The translations under genes were made by a program, and so were the position numbers. The notes beneath the pieces are model-generated. The model made no database searches and was not told the DNA's origin. It saw only the letters and a program-made list of their open reading frames with translations. Below are positions 39,301 through 54,300 of a stretch of 64,000 bases of DNA, one piece after another. Origin of the DNA: CAZGIF01 sp964526045 (GTDB lineage Bacteria > Patescibacteriota > Gracilibacteria > Absconditabacterales > Absconditicoccaceae); assembly GCA_964526045.1 (NCBI GenBank), contig CAZGIF010000001.1, positions 310,001 to 374,000 of the forward strand, written 5' to 3'. Each line of letters begins with the position of its first letter. Within the stretch, counting starts at the first letter, position 1.

Positions 39301-42300
39301 GTATAAGTGAGATCTTCTTTGACTGATCATATGAATGGATCGAAATAACAAATACAAACGGTACGCAGTTTGACTGAAATATACACCTATATTGATGAGG
39401 TTCTCAACTTTCTCAACATGTCACAATTCCAGCATATGGTGTCATTGTCTTACAACATGGATCTATATGATATATTTCATGAAGTGTTACAACACAAAAT
39501 ACTGCTCTCTACCAAAAAATACAAGACAACCAAAGAATTGCAATGACACTTTTTGATGAGTATATAGACACATGACACATACTCGATACGGTATACATTA
39601 CACAACAAACAATCCAACAACTTGATGGACAAGAAAGATCATTGTCTTGGCAATGAAGTTGACAAGAATTGACAGCAACTGCAAACACTCAAACATACAA
39701 CATTATAAGTTGAAATAAGGTATGAAATCCATGAGTTGTTTTTGATATACTATGAAATAGTATCTATCCTCGTATACCTCCAACTTTGCCCCAAAATTGC
39801 TCACAAAAAGTACAAATACAAGAAATTCATACTGCAGACGTGTATAGCTTAGATTATATAGAGATTTTGGCACATACTTCATATTCTTGATATTTGACTC
39901 TATCTGGGTGATGAATACAGTTTGGCAGTGTGCAAGTAAATATACTATCCTGACAAAGATATATGATTACAAAAAATACATACAACGACAGACAAAACAT
40001 CGTTCACAGTCAGTTAGAAATTTTTGTCTGATCAATAGAGATATGGAATGAAGACTGACTTGTTGATAGTATATATCTACAACAAAAAAATTGAACCTGA
40101 CAGTCAATGTATTTTGATGATGGACAGTGATGTTGAAGGAACGATTCACATATGAGCATAAGTACTCCTGGTCTCGCAAGCAACTATATAGATATACAAC
40201 CACGTACAGAAGTCATTCACACTATCACACAAAATCAAGAGGTCGTTGTCTATGTTGACCGTGAAGTATGTACAGAAAATAATGTATGTGACGCATGAGG
40301 ATGATCAAGTGTTGACACAGGATCTGGAACTACTACTTGATGAGGAAATTGAACATGAAACACAGATAGCAACTGAAGTTGAGTAAATACTTTGACATGA
40401 CATAACAGTGTCTATTTCTTGTCATGATTGTCTATTTCTATAAAAAAAATAGTATATGATCCTCCATGATCGGATAGGAATAATGAGAATATTACTTTGC
40501 ACATTATGACTTGAAATACTGGTGTATTTTTGTCGTGATGGACATTGTTGTATGATCAGCTGTATCCAAAAACATATACTTTTTTGACTGGGTATGTAAA
40601 TATCTGAGATAGTATAACCATCACATGAGATTACGGTTTTGTAAACTCTAGACCTAATTGTATATCTTTGGCTTGGAGAGATAGTATCTTTGATATATTA
40701 TGTTATGACCCAGAACAAGATGAGTGATTTGTTGACAATGGTAGTGGTTCTACTACTACAGGAGAGGACATACAAGATGACAATATATTTAGTTGAGAAG
40801 TAACAAACATTTCTGAACATATCAAGATACAAAATCTTATATACAATCCTGAAATACAGTGATGAAATTCTGAATCAATAACACTACAGCTAACCTCTTG
40901 AGATAACAATATAAGCTTAGATTGATATCGCCTTCGTATAAATGATAACAAAACAACAAAAACAATACAATGAATATTAGAACCATGAAAAGCACTTACA
41001 ATACAAAAAAACTTCTCTTTTCCTAACACAAAGGCAACAACTGTTTTCTTACTCTACAAAGAATGAGAAACGTACATACCTATTGATAGTTATTTTTACG
41101 ATCCACATCCAAATAATGATGATGACGAAGAAAAGGATGATTCAATCGATATAGACACTGTAGACATACGCATACAACATATTGTTTTTGATCCACCGTG
41201 ATCTGATACAAACAACGAAACAATAACTCTTGAGTATATTAAAGGAGGTAAAATAGATTTTGGAGATGTTCGTGTTCGTGTTAATAACAGGAACAAGAAA
41301 CTACAAGGAATACTTGAGCCAGGAGAAACAAAAACGTTTGTCCAAACATTCTGATTTCCAAACAATAAAGATACGTGTGTAGAACTTGTACTTTGAGATC
41401 ATGTTTTTGATACGTTATGTTATACAGTTGATCAAATAGAACCAGAATGAGACATAGAGCCATCTGGTTATATGGCTCCAGAGATACGCATTGACGATAT
41501 CGTCTTTGACCCACCCTGATCTGACACAAACAATGAAACAATAACAATAACGTTATATAGCGGAGCAGATACCATATCTTTGTCAGATTGATTTTTTTTG
41601 TCTTGGGAATGAAAGAAAAAATATGTACGCTATTGACCAACACTAGACAAAAACAAGACACTTACTTTGACAGGAAACTTTTGATTTCCCAACAAAAAAG
41701 ACACATGTGTTTCGCTTATGAAAAGTACGCATATATTTGACACGCATTGTTATGTAGTTGGCACTACAACATCGTGAGAACTTTTGCACCCAACAACATG
41801 AAACATAGAATCAATAGTCACAAGTGGACACAATCCGATAGATATTTCTCTAAAAATAATGTCCGTTCTTCCAAATCCTCATTGAGCAGATACAGGAAAA
41901 GAACAAATCTCAATAGTCATGTCATGAAAAGATACTTTAGTGGTCAATAACAAAGACATGTACATTCTTATCAACAATAAAACAAAAAAGTACCTCTCAG
42001 GAATGATATATCAAACTAAAGAACAGTCATTTGTTGGTGCATATTGACTACCAAATAAGCATGCATGTCTTTCATTGTTTTTGTATGAAGTCTTTATGGA
42101 CACATTTTGTTATGAACAAGCGGAAGATTGAGTAGTATATACAAAAACAAATTCGTATTTGTCTAGCTTAGATAATGACATTTATGATATTTTGATGGAG
42201 GCTAGACTTATCACAAAAGGTACATCTGTGTGTTTGATGTACGGTCCTTGGGAAATTGCATGCAAAAAACAATGAACACAAAAAAAGAACATATACATAC

Positions 42301-45300
42301 AAGACACAATAAGCAAAAACTACGCAAGTTTTTTGGAACAAAAACTACGTACAGACTGGCAAACATTATGGTACAACTCATCACTCCCTTATATATGATC
42401 TTTGTATACACAAGCACAAGCTTTGCAAAAAAAAGGACAAACACATATATATTTTGCACGCCAATACCTTCCTGTTGAAAATATAGCCCTTCAATATGAA
42501 GTTCGCTACACAAGATGAAGTTACGAAACAATACGTAGTATTTTGGAACCTTATATATGGGGAGAGAATTGAGCAAAAATGCGACAACAGCAAAAAGAAA
42601 AAGCAATATTGTTGCAAGCGTATCAAAAATAAGTATTGTGGAGCTATACTATATGATTTATACGTTTTCAATGCTCTATGAAACAACGATTTATGCAAAA
42701 ATATTATACAATTTTGGCAACATTGGCAAAAAAGTACATACAAAAACATGCTCCATATATTATTGGTATAAATGGAAGTATTTGAAAAACATCATGTAGA
42801 ATGATACTCGCGCAAACACTCAAAAAGACGATACCTCAAACATATAGAATATACACCTCACCAAAGAACTTTAATGGTGAATTATGAATGTCTCTTTCAA
42901 TTTTTTGTATTGAGACATGGAAGCCAACTGTTGCGTATGCATTGAGCACTTTGTGGCGTTGTTTTGTTCAGTTATACTCTTCACAAAGTCGCTATGACTG
43001 TATTATCATAGAATATGGAATTGATCGTCCCAAAGAAATGGAATTTCTATTGGATATTGCAAAACCTCATATGTGAATATTTACAAAAATGGATAGTGTT
43101 CATAGCGAACAATTTGGAAATCCACAAGCAATCGCCCAAGAAGAAGCAAAAATGATTGAAAATACACGTGAAATTGCATTTTTGAACAATGATGACATTT
43201 ATGCAAGACAATTGTATTCTATGATTTCAGTAGATAAGTTTTTGTATAGTACAACACATGGGGATAGTGCAGTCTATGCAGAAGCATCTCACATAGATTA
43301 TGACAACTACAAACTCAAAAAAGACAAAAAAGATATTGTATCTGCTATTTTTAGAGCAAAAAACAATACGCAACATGTTGAAGTCAAAACCAACCTTATT
43401 TGAAGGGAAAACTTTTGATATATTAGTCTCTCTCTTGCTATAGCAGATATTATGTATTACAAAGTTACACAACAAAGTTTGTATGAAAATCTCAAAAAAG
43501 TTCAAAAAAAAGACACAATCTGACTGCATTGTCGTTATAAATTACAAGCAGGAAGACTGTCCATATTTGAATGAATTCATCAAAGTATATTATTGGACTC
43601 TAGTTATAATGCATCGCCTCTTAGTATGAGAAAAGTAATTGAAACAAGTTTTACACTCAAGAAAGAACTCTTTCCTGATCACAAAATATTGTTTGTTATG
43701 TGAGATATGAGAGAATTATGAACATTTACAGAATCCGAACATAGAAAAGTTGCATGACCATTATATATGGTTGCTGATCATATTCTACTTGTTGGTCCGT
43801 ACAGTAACGCACATACGTATGACGAACTTTGTAAAATTGGTATGTGAGAGACACTTATCTTTAGTTTTAAAAATGCGGCTCAAGCTGCATCTCATGTCAA
43901 ACACGTAGTTGAAGATAGTACAAACAAACGGATAATTGTATGCAAATGAAGTCAAAATGGCATATATCTAGAAGAAGTCATCAAAAAAATGCTCCCAAAA
44001 AAGGAGCGTAAACATCATCATCATTATCTTTGTAGACAATCAGATGATCGAATGAAAAAAAAGGAAGCCTTTTTCGCGGAGACGAAAAAGAAAAAATAAG
44101 TTTTTTTTTTAAATTTACTTTTCTAAAAGTTCTTTCATTGATACATCCAAAGGTTTTGAACCAGAATCAATAAAGTCCTTATTATTATAAACAGTATTCA
44201 AGAGTTCTGCTCTTTTTTCTAAGTATTTTTGTCTAAGTTGCATTTTATCCTCTCGAGTTTTTTTTCTTAAGGTAACTTGGTCCCCAGCTATAATAATCAT
44301 ATTGTTTTCTAGTAAAATATTATCAATCATATACTGGGTATTAGCGCCACTCTTGTTGGTCGATGACTTTGGTTTAAATGTCGTATCAATAGTATTAGTT
44401 AAAGTCTCAATTCACGAAAATAAAGACTCACACTTATTTTGAGACTCTCAAACAGAAGCATAATCACAGACACAGTCTACAAACCTTGACCATAAAAAAT
44501 CACCACTTAAAAATGTTATAGTAGGCGCTTTTATCGAAGCTATAGCTTGAGATTCTTTTCAATCAAAGTATGTAATTCTTAATTCATTTCAAGATCAGAT
44601 TTCTCAAGCAGACATTGAAATATGAGGCACATCTGGTAATGGTCATCATCTATTATTAATTCGAATCATATTCTTCATATCCATAAAAGTAAGATTTTCA
44701 TTTTTACATCAATTCTGCATATGTTTATAAATTAATCAAATTAATTTATCATGATTTTCACGTGAAACAAAAACATTATTTATGAGTTTCATAGGAACCA
44801 TAGCAAATTGTACAATACCATTAACACTCCTAAGATGAGATCATTTTCAATAAAGAAATCATTCTATGAGATCTCTCATAATAAAATCATTATTCGATAC
44901 TTCACTTAAAAAATTACTATTCCAATGATTCCAATCGTTTGATGTTCATCATAGTGATCTTATAACAAATTGCAGATACGTCGCTTGTACTCACTCTCAA
45001 GAAAAGAATCTATAATTGGTATATTCCCCTTTTATAAATCATATATTTCTTAATCATAATACATTCTTAGCAAAATCGTCTAAAATAAATGACTCATTTA
45101 CAATTTTCATTAATAAAAAATCTAGCTCTGTTTTTTCTATTTCTACTGTGTATCTTTAGATCTTTTGTATTCTCAACTTCATTAATTGATATTATATTCC
45201 CTTTTTTGTCATAAATTTTAAGATTAGAGCTATTACCTTCTATCTCGACCAATGTTTTATCCACCTTATTTCGATGTTTTTGTATCTCATTAGTAAGTTT

Positions 45301-48300
45301 TAACCATTCGCTATCTTGTACCAATAAAGGTTCTATAGGAAATCTATATTTTCAAACTTGCTGCTTTAAAATTCGTTGAGTAATCATAAAAAATTGATTT
45401 CATTTAATCTCTTTCTCCTCGTCAGAAAAACTTTGTAGTATATCTTCTATTTGTTTGTCATCAATATACGTATACAAAAGATCTTCAAAAAGTTCTTTTT
45501 CTATGGGAACATTAATATTATTACATTTTGTTTTTTTTTGAAAAATACGATTTATTCTATTAAAAAATGTCATTTTTACTCAATAATATAAAGATTACTA
45601 TTATTATATAGAATAGTAATCTTTTAGGCAAATTTTATAGTACACACCATTCCCTAAATCAAAGGCTCAGCAAAACTTTCTATAGTTTTTTGTACGTCTT
45701 TAATCTCTTTTTCTACTACTTTCTTAGCCTCCTCAAGTGTTCTATTATATTTTTTCCTTGAAATAGTATATAATTCTTGAATATAGTCTTTTTTGAGGAT
45801 TGCATCTGGCATATATGAACTTTTGAGCGAGAAGGGATCTTTTACTTGTCATTTGACGAGTAATTTACAGTAAAATTCTCTCATATTGAGATTTGCAAGA
45901 TCATATCCCGACAAAAATGGTGCAAAATGATTTTTGATAAGTTCAGCATCATCTGAGGATACTCTAAACGTCACCATAGTTCAGACATTACCAAACAAAG
46001 CATCTGATATAGAAGGAGGAATTTGCTTTACAAACTGATGAGCAACTGACAGTGATAATCAATATTTACGAGCTTCAGACAATATTTCATTAAACGTCTC
46101 AGTTGCAAAATTTTGAAACTCATCAACATATAAGAAAAACGGTGTTCTTTCTGATTTTGCAACAGATTGTCTTCCCATTGCTGTTTGGAATAACTTTGTT
46201 ACAAACATCGCTCCCAAGAATCACATAATTTCTTCTTGCAATTTTCCTTTTGGTAGTTTAATAAGCAAAATCTTACTTTCATCCATGACAGATCTAAAGT
46301 CGAGTTTATTTTCAGATGATGCAAAGATATTTTTCAAAATCTCAATAGATAACAATTGCCCAACTTTGTTGAGAATAGGCATAATAGCCTCTGTATTAAA
46401 TTGTTGACTTCGTCATGCAAACTCATTGGTCCAGAAATTTCTTACAACATCATCATTGATTTGATCAATCATATCATAACGAAAATCTTTGTCAGTCAAG
46501 GCTCTTATTATATCAAATAACGTTGCATCTTTTTTGTCCATAAGTGCCAAAAAAATCATTCTCAATACATGTTCTAATTTTGGATTCCAGTTTGCACCAA
46601 AAAACTTTTTAAAAATATCGATAAATCATTTTGCTAAAACCTGTTTCGATTCATTTTCTTTTATATCCAAAGGATTTAAACAGAAAGGGAACTGATCATC
46701 AGTTGGATCAAAGATTATTACGTCATTTTTTCTGGACTCTGGTATATGCATCATAAGTTCTTCAATTGCATCTCCATGAGGATCAATAATTCATACACCT
46801 TTTCATTGTTGAATATCATTTATCATTAATCACAACAAAAATTTTGATTTTCCTGTTCATGTTTTTCAAACAATATACATATGTCTCAATCTATCTTCAT
46901 CGTATATTCCAATTGGGACACGTATAGATCTATAATCTGAGACACCTATAATATTTGCTTCACGTGGATATCATTTTGCTAAGATTTCTTGTGAATCGTT
47001 TGTGTCATACTCATACGTTGGCACTCAAACTGGCAATGCAAGTTTTCTTGCTTTTACTGTCAATAGAGACGTTTCACTCTGAGGAGATTTTGGGAAATGA
47101 AAAAAAGAACTGACTTCTTTGCTCGTCAGAAGTATTTTTTTGAGTCAATGGTTTGATTTTTGAAGTGAGGAGATATTTTTGAAAGACATATGATATGTTG
47201 CTTCAAATTGATTGAGAGGATAGTCTTTAAATACCAAGAATTTGTTAAACAGACTTTCCGCTTTTGCTTTTGCTTCTTCTTTCGATTGTGATTGGACAAC
47301 AAAGAAAATACTGGTTTTGAAAAGATCGTTTTGTATTTTTTGTTTAAAGTACTTATGTCATACTTGCTTTCGATCTTTTCTTATTTTACTATTGAACATA
47401 TATTTGTACGATTGTAGAGACATCTTTCGCTTGAAGAGCATATACTCTCGGGATGTTTTTAGAGAAAAAAGCATTCATTCTGCCTCTAAAGGACACATTT
47501 GTACGAAGAAACCAACTTTGTCTTTAATAACATCAAAGTTTTCGAATGCTCTAAACAAATTGAAAATAAAATCACTATCATCTTTTTCATTGATTGCAAA
47601 AGGAAAAAATCGTCAATGTTTGAGATGTAATTCAACAACAACGCTTTTCTTTTCATCAAAATCCCATGTACGTCATTTGACGTCTAGTAGTAACTGAAAG
47701 TCATTAAAATGAGTATAAAACTGAGATTCAAATGGAGGATATGTTCTTTTATCCCCAGTAAATGAATAAAAAATTTCTCACCTTCCATAGTGAAGACCAA
47801 AGGTAACTGTATGATTTTCTAATGTTTTTCAAATATCGTTCAAAAATTCTTGAAAAGAAAATTTTCACTCATTATACCCATGATACACTTTGATAAAATG
47901 AGACATAACACAAAACAAAAAATAAAGGAATTGAACAAAGTATACGGAAAGAAAAAAAACACGCAACAATTCATAGACTTACTCTATACTCTTCTCAACA
48001 AGAAACATTTGCGCATGAGGATGTTCTTGTATATAAGACATTATATTACTTGCTTTCGTTGGGTTTGCATAAATAGAAGTAATACTTATCAAAAAAGTAT
48101 TATTTTCTTTTTTCTTTATAGTTACAGCATTAATATCTATATGAAGTTCATTAAGCGTTGAAATGACATGAATCAAATTTCAGGATTCATCATGAGTTTC
48201 ACACGTGATTTTGATTGCATAGACATTTGTAGATTCTCCGTCCCAATGAGCCTCCAACAACTTACCAAAAGAAATTGTTTGTAAAGCATCACAAGATATT

Positions 48301-51300
48301 GTATGTATTTTGATACCATCTTTTCAAGTTCTTGCAATTATTTTTTGTCATACTTGAGGATGACAAACTGGACAAACCGTATAATCAAGAACTTTATCAA
48401 CATCTATAATAGCGTGAGAAGTGTCAGTTGCCTTTTTCTTTAATTGTTTTTTGATTTGATCCTTTTGATGTGTCTTTTGTTTTGTATAAAACGAATGAAT
48501 ATCTTCTGCATATGCTACTTTTAGTAAAGTCGTTGCAGACTCTTGCCCTTCTGCAAGTCAAATCAGACGTTGTTCTAACTTTTTATGTCACAGAGCTTTG
48601 CTAAGCATATCTTTTTCTGTACCTAAGTAAGGTAGTCAATAGTACTCTAATTTCTCTTTGAGAATATCTTTTCATGCAGAGACGTATTGTTCTTTGTGTT
48701 TTTGTTTTATATATCTTTGTAATTTTGACCTTGCTCACGCTGTTTTCAAAAATTCTAATCGATATCTTGTTGCAGATGGTTTATTTTTGAATGTGTTTAT
48801 AGAAATAACATCTCATGTTTTTGGTTTAAAGTTAATGGGTTTTATTGCTCCATTTACCATTGCATTCTTGAATCTCAAACCCACATCAGAATGGACTCTA
48901 AATGCAAAATCTAAAACGGTACTCCCTTGTGCCATTTCTATAATATCTCACTGTGGTGTATACACAAACACACTCCTATTCAAAAACTCAATATTCAGAT
49001 CCTCTTTAAATCATTGTGACAATTCACGTTTTTGTGCAGTAGAATAACTATCAACAATTTTTTGTAATTCTTTGATCCATTTTGTTTGTTTGTCTGATAC
49101 CGTTGTTGATCAACTATTTTCTACATAACCAAAATGAGCAGCAACTCAGTATTCTGCAACTTCATCCATTTTTTCTGTTCTTATTTGTACCTCAATAGGA
49201 AACTCAAAAATACCCAAAACGGTTGTATGAAGACTTTGATAGTTATTGAATTTGGGAACAGCAATATAATCTTTAATCTTATGAATTATTGGTCTCCAAA
49301 GACTATGTATAAGTCCCAAAATATTATAGCAATTTCATATAGAGTCAGTAATGACTCTAAAAGCTAAGACATCTAGTACTTTGGTATAATCCAAAACAGA
49401 GTATTTTTTAGATAATTTTTCATAGATTCTATAGGGACTCTTGAGTCTCGCTTTGATAGCGATATATGGTATGTTATTTTCGCGCAATAAGGTAGAAAGT
49501 GTTTCTGTTCATTCTTGAATAAACTTTGGTGCATTATGATATCTTTTTTTGAAATATGTTATAACTTCACGAAACAAACGAGGTTCAAGTATCTTAAAAG
49601 AACCATTCTCAAGATATAAAGCAAAAGTAAAAAGTCATAGCTTTTTAGCAAGTGGAACATATACTTTCATAGTTTCTATAGCAATTCTTCTTCTTTTTTC
49701 AGGAGAAGGATGATAGTGCAAAGTTTGTATATTGTGTATACGATCAGCTAATTTAAGAAAAATAACTCTCAAATCTTTTGCCATTGCCAAAAAAGTCTTT
49801 TTGAGAGTTTCTACTTTTTTTTCATTGGAAGTATATCTAATATGAGACACTTTTGAAACTCATTCACACAATGATCCTACCTCTTCTCAAAATTCTTTGA
49901 CAATGTCTTTGTGTGTATACACAGTATCTTCAATAACATCATGCAAAAAACAAGCTTGTATAGACTCAATATCAGGTCTGAGCGTCAACAACATTTTTGT
50001 AGCGAGAATAGGATGTATAATGTAATCCTCTCCAGATAATCTTTTTTGTCATGTATGTGCCATATTTGCAAATTCATATGCTTTTTGTACCTGTTCAGCT
50101 CATTCTTGTCACATATATCCCACAACGAATGTTTTTATTTCATCAACAAGATCTTGTGGATCTCACAAAAAGACCTTATAATCAAAAAGTTTTTCTATGA
50201 GTTCAAAGCTAATTGTATTTTCAACATAGTCCATAAAATACACAAAAAAATAAAATAGCTATGTGGCATCATAAGTATGAGTATGCACATGGGTATGTTG
50301 TGTATGCTGTGCTGCATGTGTTGAAAATTCTTTGTGGAGCGTGGTATGTAACTCTTGTGTTTTTTCTTCTCCCAATTGGTCTGGATTAACTACACCAAAC
50401 TCAACCAGAATAGCAACAATAAATCAAGAAAATTCTTTGGAAGATTCCAAAAAAGACAACTTATATTTTACAAAAACAGCTTGAACGTATTTTACGTAAT
50501 CAGATACGTGCAAAGCACCATTCTTCGTCGTATACAATGGAGCAAAAACCTTTTTTAATCATAATTCTTCTGCCTTTTGTTCAAAAAATGGAACAAACAA
50601 GGCAACAAGAGAAATAGAGTATTCCATATTCTTTAGAGATTTAGATCCACTATTGGGATTTACTTTTGTAAAAAACAAACTATGAATTGATAGCAACAAT
50701 GCATCATTTGAAAGATGTTTAAACATATATGCCAAAAAGACAGCAATTGCATCGTTATTTTTTTTACTTTGTGCAATTTGTCACTGTACCTGTTTTGCCT
50801 TTTTTTGTCACTCCCTTACACGAACAACGTCAGCTTGGGATACCGTATTTTTTCATTCTTGGGACTCATTTCACGTTGATTGATTATCTTGTGATTCATA
50901 GGAAGCAGCAGATCAAAAAGACTCTATTCATGACATATTGTAATACCTATGATGTATAAAACAAACTCTTTTATTCCGTATCCTAAGTATGGATATATAC
51001 ACAAGGTAATGATTTTGCCTTGCATTTCAATTATAAATGTATAAACCAATGCAGTATATGCGGTACTTATCGCTGATTTTTTTTTGGAAAAGATATAGAC
51101 CAATGATACAAACGTAAAGGTGGGGTGCCAGAGTGGTCGAACGGAGCTCACTGCTAACGAGTCGTTCGGGAAACCGAACCGCGGGTTCGAATCCCGCCCC
51201 TACCGATTTTTTTGGCACTGTAGCTCAGCTGGTTAGAGCGCGCCTCTCATAAGGGCGAGGTCGGCAGTTCAAGTCTGCCCAGTGCTAAATTGTTTTTTTT

Positions 51301-54300
51301 GAACAAAATTTGCGTATTATACCTTTTCCAAATAGAATAGACAAAAGAAATTTTATATTTATACTTATACCATGGCAAGTAAAAAATGAAGACAAAAAGC
51401 AGTATTACAATGTGAAGAAAGTGGTCAAACAAATTACGTTCTTAAAGTAAACAAAGAAACATTTCCAAAAAAGATACTAAAATTTTGTCGTCAACTAAAA
51501 AAACGTACAATGCACAAAGTTGTATTTAAATTAAAATAATTTTTTTTATTCTCTCCAATAGATATACATATGTTAGTAATAAGACTTGCTAGAACATGAA
51601 AGAAAAAAAGAGCTTTCTTTAGAATCGTTCTTACAGAACACACAAAACCACCTCAATCAGGATATAAAACTGTTTTAGGATGGTTTGATCCTATTAAACA
51701 TACTATGGAAGCAGAAGTTGAAACTATCAAAGAACGAATTAGTAAAGGTGCAAAACCTTCAAACAGAGTTGCAAAAATTCTACATAAACAAACACAAGAT
51801 AGCTTGTTTGAAAAGTTTTTTGTACAACGTACATTGACAAGAACAACAAAAAATCCAGACAAATTCAATGACTAAAAACTACGATATGTAGTTTTTTTTG
51901 TCAATTTTTATAGTTTCGAATTATGTAAATGGTGTGATTCACATCTGTTGAAAGTATGATTTTGAATATATTAGCATTACTAGTTATCATAATATTTTGT
52001 GGTTCTATTTATGCGTTTATTCGTTCTATTCTACTTTTCATTTTTTCTCAATGAGATCCTGAGAGTAGAAAAAAAGCTCGAAATTGGATAAGATTCATGA
52101 TTATTGGTGTTATTATGACAATAGTACTTCTTTTCTTTTTTCCGTTACTTTTCAAGTATATGGGAGTACAAGGATATGATAATTACACTGCAAAAAATAT
52201 TTTTGAAAGAGTCTCTGAAATCTTTACAAGAATATTAAATCTAAGGAGCGAACTTGAAGAAGTGAATCAAGCAAACGATGGTGCTTTATTTGAAAACTCT
52301 TCACAACCGCTTCGTACTGAACCACAAATTGAAAGCTCAAATTATGAATTATAATGCGATGTTCTTTACTTTACGATATTTATTCTAATGAAACGTCTAC
52401 AAGCACAGGCATTCTTCAAACAAATTATAAGACGATTTATGCATTTCAAAAAAGAAGAAAGATTCTTTGTTGTCTATGTTTTGGTACTAGCTTTTTTCAT
52501 TATTTTCTTCCCTGTTGCAAAAATTATAAGCTTACAAGAATGAGGGGCTACTAGTTTCTTCTTCTTGTGGAATAATGGAACATTATGACAATCAAGCTTT
52601 GTTATTCTTGTTTCATTATTATGACTACTTGCTTGGAATATTAGTGTACAATGAAGGAATTTTATTACGTTGCTTATTTGATTCAAAGAAAATCCTTCAT
52701 TAGTAAATTTCGGTCTTATTTGGGTTTTGTTGGCAAGTTATATTTGAATAGGAGATGGGTCATCTCTTTCTAGTACTCTTACATCAACACTACAATTGAC
52801 GCAGTCGTATTATATTATCCTTCTCCTAATCTTGCTGTGATTGATATTCACACTTTATCTTACTATGCAACAAGCAAAAACGATGAAGCAAAATAAGAAC
52901 ATTCATATACACCAAGAAGAACAACCAAAAGAAAAACAACTTGATGGACTCTTTGATCAAATAAAAGAACAAGAAAAACATAGATTTGACGATTAATTAT
53001 CATTAATGGAAATAATAATATAGTAGAACTCATGTCGTAGTTCTACTTTTTTTGTATAAAATATGCGTTTTTTTGTGGCAGAACATACAAGCGCTGTCAG
53101 GTTTTATTTTTTTGTTACCAGATGAATAGAATAAAACAGCTATATACTCCTATCTCGCAAAAACGATATTTATTGTTGTTTTTAGGGGTAACTGCATCGT
53201 ATTTTGCAATACACTTTTCTATGATGTCTGTTCGGACAAGTATGATTGTCGATGCTATATATGCCTGAAATATGGAAAAAGTGTATTATATCGTTGGAAT
53301 ATTTGGAGGAATGTCTGTCATTTTCTATCTTAATTTTTATTGGGATAGAAGATTGTTAAATACTGCAAAAACAGAGTATAGACAACTATTGTATGAATAT
53401 ATTCTTCCTCGCTTACTGTATATGAAAAATACAACGTATGAGTCTTTATGAACATGAAAAATCCTTACAAAGCTCAATACATGAGTTCAAGCTTGGATAG
53501 AATTATTTTCTAATTTTTACGTTAAGGGTATTGATATTGTTTGAAGAATCCTCTTTCAAATTGGAATTGTTTTTGCTACATGAGCATGGCAGTTATGAAC
53601 ATTGTTGGTATTTTCTTTGATTTTGTATGGATACATTGCATATATTTGAGAAAAGAAAATAGTCATATTCAAAAAACAACGTAATGAACTAGAACAAAGT
53701 CGTGGTAAACGTCTTGTGATGATATGTATGAACAAACTATCTATTCTTAGTCATAATATGCTATGATATGAATTGGATACTCTTGCAAGTTATATATCGC
53801 CAATACAACACGTATTTCAAAAACAAATTACAGCAACAATAAAGTACAATCAAGTGTGAAGGTTTTTTGCAGATCTTGTGAAGATATTTGTTTTTTTGCG
53901 ATGAGCACAAGCTGCAATCTCAGGAACCATCTCAGTTGGTGATTTTGTACTGTATACTATGGTTGTTTTTTATTTTACCAGAGGAGTATTAGATATTACA
54001 AAGCTTATTTATGATATAGGAGAAGCATATACAAGTATAGAAATTTTGCAAGAAGTCTTACAAAAACCTCAGTTACACTCCATTGGTATTTGAAATAAAT
54101 TTATACCAACAAACAACAGCACAATTAGTATACATAACCTTACTTTTGGGTATTGAACATCCCACAACATATTTCAAAACTTCTCATTAGAGATCAAATG
54201 AGGTCAGACAACTGCACTCGTAGGAAGTTCTGGTGCTGGTAAAACAACATTGGTAAAAATAATTGCCTGATACATACAAGAGTATACATGAACTATTCGT